A stretch of 64,000 nucleotides of DNA, from positions 18,141,254 to 18,205,253 of the forward strand of contig NC_053501.1 in NCBI RefSeq assembly GCF_905171775.1. The letters run 5' to 3'. Made by a program: the position numbers and the translations under genes. This document shows, in pieces, positions 30,144 to 41,009 of this stretch; position 1 is the stretch's first letter; each line of letters starts with the position of its first letter. The stretch comes from Rana temporaria (lineage: Eukaryota > Chordata > Amphibia > Anura > Ranidae). Below the pieces are notes generated by a model. It was given only the letters and a program-made list of their open reading frames with translations. It had not been told where the DNA came from and searched no databases.

Positions 30144-31935
30144 TTTACCACTTTCAGCCCGCGGAGGAGTTGGCTGCCAAATGACCGGTGCCACAATTGC
30201 GTGGTCGGTGCGACGTGCTCCCAAACAAAAATGACGTCTATTTTTCCCCACAAATAGAGCTTTCTTTGGGTGGTATTTGATCACCTCTGCGGTTTTTATT
30301 TTTGCGCTATAAACAAAAAAAAAGCAATATTTTTTACTTTTTGCTATAATAAATATCCACCACAAATATATATAAAAAAAAATGTTTCCTCAGCTTAGGC
30401 CGATACGTATTCTTCTACATATTTTTGGTGAAAAAAATCGTAATAAGTGTATATTGATTGGTTTGCGGCAGAGTTATAGCGTCTACAAAAATAGGGGATT
30501 GCTTTATGGCATTTTATTATTTTTTTTTTACTAGTATATGTTGGCGATCTGCAATTATTATTGTGACTGGCAAAATTGGCGGCAGACACGTCGACACTTT
30601 TGACACTATTTTGGAACATTGTCATTTAAATAGAGATCAGTGCTATAAAATTGCACTGATTACTGTGTAAATGACACTGGCAGAGGGAAGGGGTTAACCA
30701 CTAGGGGCATAGGAAGAGGTTAAGTGTGTCCTCGGAGTGATTCTAACTGTGTTACCAGTGACACATCATCACGACAGTGATCACTGCTCCCAATGAGTGA
30801 TGAGTGAATAACTTATATAGAGCTACACATGCAAACTGAAATTGCCCTCAGGCGCTTTCCATCCAGGTGTCGTCCTAATCCTTCAGAGGAGGTGGTCTTG
30901 AGTTTTTTCCTGAAGCCCGATGGTTTTCTTTCTTCCATGCGGATATCTGTTGGTAGAGCTTTCCATAGACTGCAAATCTTTGTTCTCCTTCGATTTGTAA
31001 TTTTGTACTTGGGGATGTAAAGGAGGTTTTGGTTAAATGATCGGAGAGTGCGATGGGGTGGTGTAGCATTTATTTTCTCGCATAAGTATTGAGGAACCTT
31101 TCCTTGTGTGCATTTGTGGGTGAGGCAGAGGGTCTTGAATGTGATCAGATCCTTTACTGTTAGCCAATGAAGGGCCCTCGAGGATGGGGTGATGGATTCC
31201 AGGGGTTCTTTCCTGTTACCAACCTAGCTGCTGTGTTCTGAATGACTTGTAGAGCGTGAGATCTGGTATTCGGTAGACCTAGGTAGAGGGAGTTTGCGCA
31301 GTCGAGTTGAGAATTGATGATTGTTCCGACTACTACGGCTGTGTCCTCTTCCGGGATGAAGGGGATGAGTCAACGCAGTAGGCGGAGAAGGTGGTGGGAT
31401 CCGCTGACTACTGATCCTATTTGCGCATTCCATCGACATCTCTGAGTCAAAGGTTACTCCGAGGCTTCTGACCATGATACTTGGTGATGATCTGTCCGGG
31501 GATGGTGGTGGTGTCCAAGATGTCCTAGCTTTCATCTTCCCGTTTGCGTGAAGAAAAAGTAGTTCTGTTTTTGATCCGTTAGCTGAGGAGCTCTCAGTCA
31601 TCCATTCGTCAATCAATGCCAGGCATTTTTCTAATCTGTGATATCGGTCGTTTTTTTTTCGGTGATCCAATTGACAGGAAAGGAAGATCACTGTCCTGTC
31701 ACAAGGCAGAACAGAGAGATGCCTTGTTTACAATGGCACCCCCCCGTCGGTAGCTCCTTGACACGATTGTGGACCTCGGCGGACATCGAGTCCACGGCAC
31801 GGTCAGGGAGCTGGCGGCGGGCGTGCGCACCGCACCTGCTAGGCGGCAGATTCAAAGCAATGTACTGTACGTTGCTTTGCCTGCCCGTGCCATTCTATAA
31901 CGTATAAGTGCGTTAGGCAGTCGGCAAGTGGTTAA
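30144..31935 (+). mobile_element. 'TTAACCACTT' family copy split by a LINE fragment
   Basis: The left end is degenerate (TTTACCACTTTCAGCCC). The core (CAAATAGAGCTTTCTTTGGG, TTTGATCACCTCTGC) follows, then ACCACTAGGGGCATAGG. After the LINE insert the copy resumes near 31641 and closes TCGGCAAGTGGTTAA (TTAA at 31932-31935). No transposase is encoded. Confidence 0.85.
30793..31640 (-). pseudogene. LINE (L2/CR1-type) reverse transcriptase C-terminal fragment
   Basis: On the minus strand, from about 31640, the frames encode CLALIDEWMTES, NGSKTELLFL and LGVTFDSEMSM, typical of the thumb region just after the catalytic RT motifs. Further along come YQISR and, in other frames, ITFKTLCLTHKCTQGKVPQY and SLWKALPTDIRMEERK, the usual C-terminus of L2/CR1-like ORF2. 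Several frameshifts break it. The 3' end at 30793 carries AGCTACACATGCAAACTGAA, which is shared with the SINE tail at 14878. The copy is 5'-truncated, as usual for LINEs. Confidence 0.9.
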
Positions 31936-32885
31936 CACTTCTAAGAAGTGCACTTTTTTGCCTGTGTAAGCAGCTATCAGCATTCAGCTTTTGTCTCTGG
32001 AAAAAAAAAATCTAAAAAAGTGAGAGACAGATTGCCTCATTGGTTGGAAGAGTCTAACATGCCAATTTACACCTCCAAGCAATGTAAAGTAAATTATCCT
32101 CGATGTGCAAACTAAATCCAAAGCAAATGAAATGAAATGCTTGCAAATGAAGGCCATTTTTCTCTCTCTGTCCTCAGCACATGGCAGCAGAACATTTGAC
32201 AAAGCCGTTTGCTAAGCATTGTTCCCAATCTTATCATAAGACACTGGGCTATATTTGTATCTGAATTAACCTGCAAAAAAAAAAAGAAAAATGGAGAATT
32301 AATGAAATAATTGTACCGTGAATGAATGACAAGATTGTTCCTTGCTTGAATCAGGCCCGAGAGATAGCTACACGTTGACCTGTCCTTGTCCTCAGGAACA
32401 TTTCTGTCTACGTGTGAATATTTCTCCTAACAATAGCAAGATGACACGTGCGTGACATTCGGCTCTGGAGGGAGAGAACGAGGATGCGATTTTCCCATGG
32501 CTCCAGGTAGGAGCTGCCAAAGCGCTGGACCTGGCTCAATAGACACATAGCAGATGTTCATTCTGGCAGAGGAGATTCGGAAACGAGTCTGGTTTGGGGA
32601 TGAAAAGTACAATCCAGCACGAGTGCCCAGAAATAATGTAGCTGAGTGGGGGATAAATAGATGATTTTAATTGGTGCATGCGGACAGCTTGGCCTGGCTG
32701 CAGCTGGGACACAATTTAGAGTACTGTCCCGATCCAACGTGAAACTTGTCACCGCTTTCATTTTGCTAGGTTTTAGTGAAACTGTCATAAGCTAATATGA
32801 CATGTTTTGCACTTGCTTTTCAAAGAAAAACTCTGACCTAACGGAAAGTAGGATTTGATTTTGAAAATGCGTAGCTTCTGAATTC
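31936..32885. other. No recognisable gene or repeat
   Basis: Ordinary sequence. Only an A-run at about 32275-32292 stands out. Confidence 0.5.
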
Positions 32886-33357
32886 TTAAAGTGGAGTTCC
32901 ACCCATTTTTTATGTTTGTCTGTGCTGCATGCTCTAATCTCATAGTGTTCAGAATGGACAATTTTTATTTAATTTGTTGCTTGTAAATACCTTATTTTGT
33001 AGTCCTTCATTACTTCCTTCTCTTATTGCCTAGGCTATTTGCAAGGGTTTCTGGGATAGGCATCATTGTTCCCAGTAGTCCCTTGCAAACCTGACAGAAA
33101 CCTATTACCACTGCTTGTGCACTGAGCATGTGTGAGATATGCAAAGCTGAAATCCAGGAGTCAGACAGTCTGGCTTCATGATGCCCACACTTAAGATGGC
33201 CACGGTCTATTTCTAGATTATAAACTATCTAAATGCTGTAACAACCTAACAAAACGGACCTTAGTTTACAGACTAACTTTACTAGAATACATTAAGCTTG
33301 TGTATTACAGGGGTATTTATATTTAAAAAGTGAAATTGTGGGTGGAACTCCCTTTAA
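32886..33357. mobile_element. TTAA-flanked element, 'AAAGTGGAGTTCCACCC' family
   Basis: The left end TTAAAGTGGAGTTCCACCC and right end GGGTGGAACTCCCTTTAA are inverted and bounded by TTAA (32886-32889 and 33354-33357). The interior differs from the 22487 copy, so it is a separate subfamily sharing only ends. Confidence 0.85.
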
Positions 33358-34099
33358 AGTTGACCATAACTCAAAAAAAGTATTTCTGTGTTATAGAGAA
33401 GTGTCATCAACCCTGTCCTCAGGGCCCACTAATTGCCTCATTTCCACTAGACATGTGCGTTCCCGATCGTAACGAATGGATTTTCGTACGAATTTGTTAG
33501 TTTCTCATTCCAGCTTAGGCTGCTGTACAATGAATTAGATTTAATTCCAAATTAAATTCTATGTAATTGCACATTTATTTCATTTTAATGAATGCATAAC
33601 TGGTCTAAAAGGTGTTTCTTTATAACTGCCTTGGGTTCAGCCTGAAAAAAAAATATTAGTTTAATATAGTTTGTGCCAAACTTATATAAACGGAGAAACT
33701 TGCTGTAAAACAAATCATAGCATTGACACGCAGTCTTTCATTCCCATCTGTAAATTCTTCAGTATACAACAATGCTCTTATAAATCATGGACACCCTCAA
33801 TTTGAAAGCAGCTTCCGAAGAAAAAAAAAGAAAAACGACAGAAGGTAAAAGAGAAGAATATTCAGTTTAGCAGATGTGTAACTTCTGTCACACAACACTA
33901 AATCACTGGAAAACATATAAACACAACAAAACGTATCTCAGCACGTTGGCTGTGAACACAGAAAGCCAGATGGATCCGAGCCATTTGGACCAAGTTTGCT
34001 GTCACCAAAGACATGGCAAGCGTTTGCATATTTTATAACTCGACGTTCAACTAATAATTCACTTTCTTGAGCACATTCAACATTGTTTTATACAAATAT
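33358..34099. other. Mostly unassigned; A/T-rich degenerate segment
   Basis: 33465-33600 has TAACGAAT, CGTACGAATTTG and AATTCCAAATTAAATT motifs, resembling the degenerate A/T repeat at 16395. The rest shows no gene or repeat that I can support. Confidence 0.45.
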
Positions 34100-34539
34100 T
34101 TTAAACATACATCTCATTGCCAGGATGCTCGGATCTGTGCAGCTGCAGGGAATAATTTAGCTGAAGGCACTGGATGACAGTGTCGGCTTTTGGTAGCTGA
34201 AGGACCGAGGTTCTAGTTGGATAAAAGGGGCACAGCCTTGAAAAATATCCTAACTCTGCAAATTGTATATATATATTGAGCTTGTAGCCAGCTCCCAGAC
34301 TGGTACCTTTGATCAACGCTTGCCCTTTAATGATGAACATTGCCACGGATGGATGTTGACAGTTGGACTACAGACAAGTGAGCATTTGATGACACCGCAA
34401 GTTCTACTAAAACTAATGGTAATAACTTCACGGGAACATTTCGTACAGTTCTAGAATTCAGCCCAGCTTTTGTGCGCTGAACAAGTTCTCATTCTGATCT
34501 TCTTAATGGATGATATAGGACCGATGCTAAGTCTCATGC

Positions 34540-35855
34540 CGCGACACACGATCATTTTTCAGCATGAAAAAAACCTTTGTTTTTTCAGCATGTAGAAAGT
34601 GAGACCCAAATGAGAAGGTACCACAGGCTGCTTGTGGTCAATTGGCATCAATAATCATAGGTCAAGGGAAGGGGAAGGGTTTTGGGTTGGGACTTTCACG
34701 GCACTGATAGGAGACCAGATTAATATAAAAAACAATATTTATTTACATAAAACAAAATACAATGTAAAAAACATTAAGGGACAGACCCTACAGATCAAAT
34801 TAGATAACAGAATCCATCTGTGTCTAATAGGTGGAGCCCAATGACCTCGACTGTTTTCGTGGTTGTACCGCTTCTTCAGGAGGGTCCTAAGCTGGTCATA
34901 GCGATCAAGCACTGGTCTGGTATTTACCCCTTTTGGCGCATGAAGGGGGATATTTAGAAACGGGCTCACCAGAGCTAAGATAAACTCATGTATACTGGGG
35001 CACATGAAGGCGGATTAAATCAGGTAAATGTGGATGGAAGCAGGTATCCAAATAATTAGCCAGTATATGCAATTAGTCTGGCGTTTAGATGAATGTAGCG
35101 CCGTGTGACCCCAAGGGAGAGCATCTGTGCTAACTCTATCTACTTTTTATATTAATCTGGTCTCCTATCAGTGCCGTGAAAGTCCCAACCAAAAACCCTT
35201 CCCCTTCCCTTGACCTAGAATTTCTGATGCCAATTGCACAAGCAGCCTATGGACCTTCTCATTTGGGTCTCACTTCTACATACCAAACGGGATGCTGGCA
35301 CATTTAATTTATTTTTACAATTAGTCTAAACAGAGGCAATACTCTCTCTTTTCGACTTGTTTTTCAGCATGTCGAAAAAACATGTTTTTCCAACTTCATC
35401 ATTAAAACGACGTTGCCTACAACACCATCGTTTTTAAAAATTGATCTAGCAAAGCGCGGTGACGTACAACACGTACGACGGCACTATAAAGGGGAAGTTC
35501 TATTCGCCTTTGGGCTGCTTTAGCTGGTTACTTGTTAGTAAAAGACGATTTGCGCTTTTTTGTCTGTTACGAGCGTTGATGAATGTGCTTACTCCATTAT
35601 GAACGGTAGTTTTACCAGAATGAGCGCACCCGTCTCATAACTTGCTTCTGAGCATGCGTGGGTTTTTTACGTGGTTTTAGCCCACACACGATCATTTTTT
35701 ACAACCCGACGTTAAAAAATGCAGCATATTCAAATTTTTTTTTTGTCCGTTTTTCAGAACCTGAAAATTGATGTGCAGCCCACACACGAATCATTTTAAA
35801 TGACATTTTTGAAAAACTACGCTTTTTTCATGCCGAAAAATGATCATATGTACAC
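34540..35855. mobile_element. TWA-type 'ACACACGATCATTTTTCAGCATG' element, split
   Basis: The left end GCCGCGACACACGATCATTT and right end AAATGATCATATGTACACGGC are inverted. The middle includes GTACAACACGTACGACGGCA and TTTACCAGAATGAGCG, shared with 47308 and 59632. A separate foldback is inserted at 34591-35282. Confidence 0.75.
34591..35282. mobile_element. Foldback element with about 140-bp arms
   Basis: The arms 34591-34732 and 35143-35282 are inverted. Examples are GAGACCCAAATGAGAAGGT and ACCTTCTCATTTGGGTCTC, and GGTCAAGGGAAGGGGAAGGG and its complement. The loop of about 410 bp holds ATGACCTCGACTGTTTTCGT and GTACCGCTTCTTCAGGAGG. No coding frame. It lies inside the TWA element at 34540. 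Confidence 0.9.
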
Positions 35856-36167
35856 GGCAATGAGTCTCATGGGCCTCCTCTAGTATCATCCATGCTCCTT
35901 CCTGTGATGAGGCCACTGGCAAACAGGGGGAAGGTTAAAGTGCATCCTTGCAAAATATTCTCCTTAAAGATTTTAATAGGAGCTGGTGATATGGGTAGCC
36001 AACAACCCAACTGGTACCTTTGATCAACTCCTGTCCTTTAATAAGGGTGAACTCAGGATGGAGGTTGACAGCTGTACTACAAAAATGTGAAGCAGCAGAT
36101 GACACCTCAGTTCTACACAAGCTAAGGCTATCATAAGAAATTCATGAAAGTAACATTTTGTACAGTA

Positions 36168-37564
36168 CAGTAAAACCTTGTTTGAGAGTAAACTTGGTTG
36201 AGAGCGTTTTGCAAGACAAGTGTAGCACTACCCCCGAACGAGCTGCTGGTTTGTTTGGGCGGCAATGGCATGGGTTAAAAACAATAAGCTTGGTGAAGAG
36301 TATAGGTTCAGAAGAAATGAAGAATAGCAGATACAGATGTCAGTATTGGAAATAATAGGGAAACAGTCCTGCACGTGTAATGTCTCTTTCACCACTCCAG
36401 CCTGAGTGGGTATAGTGCACCTGGACAGGCCTCTCTCACCAGCCTGGCAGCCAGAATGTCACTCGAACCTTAGGAAAAAGTCTCTGCCACAGACCCTCCT
36501 GGTAAATGAACAGCGGAGATAATCCTCCTTAGCAACTTGGCACTGGATCTCCTTCAGGTAGTTTTGAATTAGGATACCGATTGACAGGCAGCCAACATCC
36601 AGCCTTTCAGTGGCCGGGTCCATAATGGATAGTCAGGCTCCTATCGGAACACCACCTCTCTTGGTACTCCTCAGGCAAACTCTCCACCGTACAGCCTCCT
36701 CCAACTATACGGATGACCCAGGACCTTCTTAGGTGGGACCCAGTCGATCACTGAGTCCCCAAGCAGCAGATCAATTGCTCTGGGCCAACGTGGTCCCGAA
36801 GCCAGGATCCTTGCATTGCATGCGCAACCCTGGCCCGGAAGGCGTGAAGTGGCTACCCTAAAGGTGGGCGCCACACGAGGAGAGACCCAGGAAGATGGCG
36901 TCTGCCTCATAATACTCTCTCCCAGCATCACAGCGAGACCAAACCTCCTGATAGCTCTGGGCAAGAGCAACCCAATCCTTGACTCCACTGCTGCCACCTG
37001 CTGACCTGGTGAGATCAGCACCCAAGAAACAACAGAATGGACCCAAAGCCAAAGCTGAGGCAGAGACACCAAATTGAACAAATCAAACTGGTCAGAGTTA
37101 ACTAACTCTCTGACCCCCTCTAATATTAACATAGCACCGGTACTGGGAAAGTAACCAAGCGCTAACACAAGCAAAATGTTTCAATAAATTTTGCCTTGTT
37201 ATACAAGCATTTCTTTGCTATAAGAGTAGCGTCATGTCACAACTGAGTACAGTTAAAACCTTGGTTTGAGAGTAACTTGGTTTAAGGAGCGTTTTGCAAG
37301 ACAAGCAAAAAGTTTTCATAAACTTGCCTTGATACAAGAGTAGCGTCATGTCACAACTGAGTATAACAAATAAGAGAGGAGCCTCTAAGTGTAGCAATAT
37401 GTTACATGGTTAATGAAGGTACAACATTTAGCAACTTATTGCTACACTTAGAGGTGCCTCTCTTCTCTTTTATAACCCTGTAAAAAAAATGCTTTGAATA
37501 CAAGTGCTTTGAATTACAAGCATGTTTCTGGAACGAATTATGCTCACAAACCAAGGTTTTACTG
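36168..37564. mobile_element. Mariner-type element (CAGTAAAACCTTGG ends), duplicated left end, split
   Basis: TA-flanked ends CAGTAAAACCTTG and CCAAGGTTTTACTG are inverted. The left-end sequence recurs at about 37251 (CAGTTAAAACCTTGGTTTGA), so the copy is partly tandemly duplicated. A hairpin CCTCTAAGTGTAGCAATA/TATTGCTACACTTAGAGG spans about 37384-37453. The LTR-like element at 36221 is inserted inside. Tc1/mariner assignment is from the TA target and end type. Confidence 0.8.
36221..37167 (-). mobile_element. LTR-like element, complete uninterrupted copy, TSD CAAG
   Basis: The 947-bp copy starts TGTAGCACTACCCCCGAACG and ends CCAAGCGCTAACA, the reverse orientation of 1035-4952, with CAAG duplicated at 36217-36220 and 37168-37171. 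Removal restores GCAAGACAAGCAAAATG, which occurs intact in the duplicate at about 37299. It shares the CCTGGGTCATCC..GATCGACTGGGTC region with 2890-2960. It has no open frame with a recognisable domain. This copy defines the native size of the family. Confidence 0.88.
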
Positions 37565-38495
37565 TACAACCTTTAGAATTCAGCCCAGCTTTGTTTTGCT
37601 GAACAGGTTCTCACGTGATCTTCGAAAAGGATCATATAGGACCATGCTAGGTCTGCAGAGAGCACATCATTGCAAAATATCTTAACTCTTCAGATTTTTA
37701 ATACATTGAGCTGCCAACTCCCAAACTGTACCCATGATCACGTCCTGTCCTTTAATGATGAACATTGACACAGGATGGATGTTGACAGCTGTACTACAGA
37801 AAAGTAAACCAGCAGATGACACTGCAGTTCTACACAAGCTAAGGATATTGTAATAACCTTGTGGAATTAAGATTTTATATAGTACAGACTCTTGAATTCT
37901 TTTTTGCACTGAACAGGTTCTCTGCTCTGATTTTCCTGATAGTATCATATAGTACCATGCTATGTTTCAGTCTCATGGGCCTCCTCTGGTATCAACCACC
38001 CTCCTTCCATTTGATGGGACCACTAGCAAACAGGGGGAAGTTTACATCGTTGCAGAGGATGCATTCCTGCAAAATATCCTAGCTCTGCAGATTTTTATTA
38101 CATTAAGCTAGTGATTTGGGTAACCAGTTCCCAAACCAGTACCCTTGATAATGTCCTGTGCTTTAAAGGTGACCATTGAAACAGGATGGATGTTGACAGC
38201 TGTACTACATACAATTGAAGCAGCAGATGACACTGCAGTTCTACAGAAGCTAAGGTTTATCGTAATAAATTCATGCAAGAAACATTTTGCACAGCACATC
38301 CTCTTAGTTTTGTGCACTGAACAGGTTCTCAAACCAATCTTCGTGATGGGGTCACATAGGACCTCATATTGTAATAAATTCACATCCCACTGATGGGATG
38401 ATATAAGACCATGCTAGGTCTCAGTCTCATGGACCTCCTCTTGTATCAACCACAATCCTTCCTATAACGGGATCCACAGGCAAACAGGGGGAAGG

Positions 38496-39135
38496 TGTCA
38501 GGAAAGGCTGTCTGGGAACAGTGGTTCTACTCCTGTCAGTGCGTGCTTACGGGCGCCTATGCGCATGCGCGTGCGCACATGGGCGCCTATGTGCATGCGC
38601 ACGCAGTTTCCAGCGCCATGCGGGCTATTTAAACTCAGTTGTTTCTCCAAAGCTCTGCTGTCTGATCTACAGCATTCCTGTGTTTAACCTGATTGCTGAA
38701 CCTGATCATGTGAATACCCAGCTTGCCCTGTGACTACCTCTGCTATCCGCCTGCATCGGACCCCGGCTTGTCCATGACCTTGCATCTGCCTTATCCTCTG
38801 ATCCATCCGTGCCTGCCTATTATTGACCCGGCATGTCCAGTGACTCTGTTCCTGTCTCCTGCACCTGTTCCTGTACCGTCCGTCTGTGTTTGACCCAGCT
38901 TGCCTGACCTTCCAGTGCTTCAACCCTTGGAGTTTACTCCAGCTTCCTGCCAAGTCTGCTGATAAAGTTACAAGAGTCCTTTGGAACCTCTGTCTGCCAC
39001 CAGCTGTTGATCCTGCCAGACACTCGTGCTACCTTGCACTCCCATGCCTCCTGTTCTCTCTATCAGGGGCTGCGAGTCAGGGGAGTAAGGGAGGCCTCCC
39101 CCTGCATACCGGGCCCATCCACAAGGTACATGACA
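38496..39135 (+). mobile_element. Solo LTR (TGTCAGGA..CATGACA), TSD GAAGG
   Basis: The 640-bp unit is flanked by GAAGG at 38491-38495 and 39136-39140. Removal restores the array unit (GGGGGAAGGTTTACA, as at 38030). U3-like features are GCGCATGCGC palindromes at 38551-38603 and TATTTAAA at about 38622. The rest is C/T-rich with CCTGATCATG and GACCCGGC motifs as in the LTR at 8363, so the two belong to related retroelements. Confidence 0.88.
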
Positions 39136-39200
39136 GAAGGTTTACAAAGTTGCAGTGAGTGCATTCTTGCACAGGAAAGAACTTGTTAGCTATCTAGAGC

Positions 39201-39879
39201 CGTCGGCTGCTTCCAGATATTATGAACACTAATAAAACAAGCAGGGATGCTGAAAGTCCTGCCTTGCATTTTTTTTAACAGCATCGTAAGCACAGAATAG
39301 CTACAATACCAAGGCCGTAATGCTCAACAGTAGGAATATGGCATGGTACTTTCATGTTCTCATGGATTGGAACAGAAGACTTCTTATTTTTAATGACTTC
39401 TGCAATGAGTGTCGGTCTTCTGAACCCTTCCTCATAAATAAAAGTGATGCCACTGCTAGGACATCAATTTAGTTTCTGCCCTGACTATCAGTGTATATGT
39501 CACTTTTGAAGAAGACGGTTATCCCGCTCTCTTCTCCTTTCCTCGTGCTGCAGCTGATCACGTGGTAAAGAGCAGCTGATTGGCACTTTACCTCAATCTG
39601 TGTTCACCTCCGGCACCACGCTCCATCATATGACGGCATCCCAGAACTAACCTGGCCACTTTGTAGCCGTCATTCGGCAATAGCGCAGCCGGAAACTGAT
39701 AATACTTGCCTGATGTTCGTCTCCACACTATCCAAAAAACAAAAGAAAAAAGTTTTGCCTTCAGTTATATCAGGCTTTCTTTCAATCCGAGTCACCAAAA
39801 AAACTTAGGTCACCCTTGAGACCCTTGAGAAAGTCACGTGTCTAGTGACGCAACGCGCCGGTATCTTCCACGGCATAGG
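39201..39879. other. No recognisable gene or repeat
   Basis: Ordinary sequence of nearly 700 bp with no coding frame that I can support. Confidence 0.5.
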
Positions 39880-40037
39880 TAGGGTGAAGCAAGATGGCGG
39901 CGACGGCATCGAATGTGATGTCACCGCGTTCTTTCCTTTCAAGAGAACCGCGGGCGGCAAGAGTTTCTTGCCAAGAATCTCGTCAGGGAAAACCACGTTT
40001 TTTTCCTGACGAGATTCTTGCCCGTGTGTACAGGGCC
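39880..40037. mobile_element. Right end of a TWA-type 'GTACACACG' element
   Basis: The hairpin AAGAATCTCGTCAGGGAAAA/TTTTCCTGACGAGATTCTT (about 39974-40012) precedes CCGTGTGTACAGGGC, with TTA after it. The left end is not identifiable. Confidence 0.7.
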
Positions 40038-40316
40038 TTACTCCTTAACTTTGGGAGTAGTTTGATTCACTTTTTGGTGATGGAAAACTTTTGTCATTAT
40101 ATTTTAAATATCGTGATTAATTTGTGACATTCACTTATATTATATTTATTAGTATGATTATTGGAGCACTGTGCAATATTAAGAGGTTGATTTTAGCGCA
40201 TTATTAATTTTATATTTAGCATTATACAAATAGTGACTGTCACTAATTGCATCCTTGTGATGATGGGTGGCTGCACCGAACAACAACAGTGAAGGAGGAG
40301 CAACACCAAACATTAA

Positions 40317-41006
40317 GGCCCAGATTCACAAAAGAGATAGGACGGTGTATCTCCTGATACTCCGTCGTATCTCAGTTTTAGGGTCTTCCTAACTATGCGA
40401 CTGATTCATAGAATCAGTTACGCATAGATAGCCCTAAGATCCGACAGGTGTAATTGAATTACACTGTCGGATCTTAGGATGCAATACCTCGGCTGCCGCT
40501 GGGGGGAGTTTGCGTCGTAAACCAGCGTCGGGTATGCAAATTAGTAGTTACGGCGATCCACGACGGTTTTTCGCTTTCGCTACGTCGCTGCTAGTCTAGT
40601 TTCCCGTCGCAAAGTTAGTCGTCGTTTTTGCTGCCCTAACTTTACACAGCCCACGTATGTGCTGTATAAAGTATGGCCGTCGTTCCCGCGTCGAAATTTG
40701 AAAATTTTTTGTTCTTGCGTAAGACGTCCGGGAATACGAAAGTACGCTACGCACGTCGCCGTTCGAAAAAATGACGTCACTTCGCGCAAAGCACGGCGGG
40801 AATTTCAAAACGGAGCATGCGCAGTAGGTCCGGCGCGGGAGCGGGCCTAACTTAAGTGGCACACGCCCCTTTGAATTACGCGGGCTTACGCCGGCGTAAG
40901 TTTTCATGCGAGTGCTTTGAGAATCAGGCACTTGCGATGAAAACTTGCGGCAGTGTAACGTATCTACGATACGTTACGCCGCCGCGATTCTACGTGAATC
41001 TGGGCC
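40317..41006. mobile_element. TWA-flanked element, 'GGCCCAGATTC' family, TSD TAA
   Basis: The ends GGCCCAGATTCACAAAAG and CGTGAATCTGGGCC are inverted. The flank TAA is at 40314-40316 and 41007-41009. The interior is rich in TACGCCG and GATCC..GGATC palindromes. A complete copy without coding sequence. Confidence 0.88.
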
Positions 41007-41009
41007 TAA

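Larger units (their letters stand above)
34100..39200. repeat. Tandem array of a roughly 0.4-0.45 kb unit, heavily interrupted
   Basis: The unit holds a TTTGATCA..GTCCTTTAAT segment, then GGATGGATGTTGACAGCTGT, GCAGCAGATGACAC, GTTCTACACAAGCTAAGG, CTGAACAGGTTCTC and a CTCATGGGCCTCCTCT..CAAACAGGGGGAAG segment. The TTGACAG landmark occurs near 34355, 36065, 37780 and 38192. The AACAGGGGGAAG landmark occurs near 35925, 38030 and 38485. Net of insertions the period is about 400-455 bp. On the minus strand each copy keeps an open frame with STAVNIHP and IIKGQ-type motifs. Confidence 0.85.

Noticed and set aside
34100..39200. Interpretation of the LTRs and repeated units as one full-length LTR retrotransposon
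   Set aside because: The LTR at 38496 and the LTR-like copy at 36221 belong to different families, and each has its own target duplication, so they are independent insertions.
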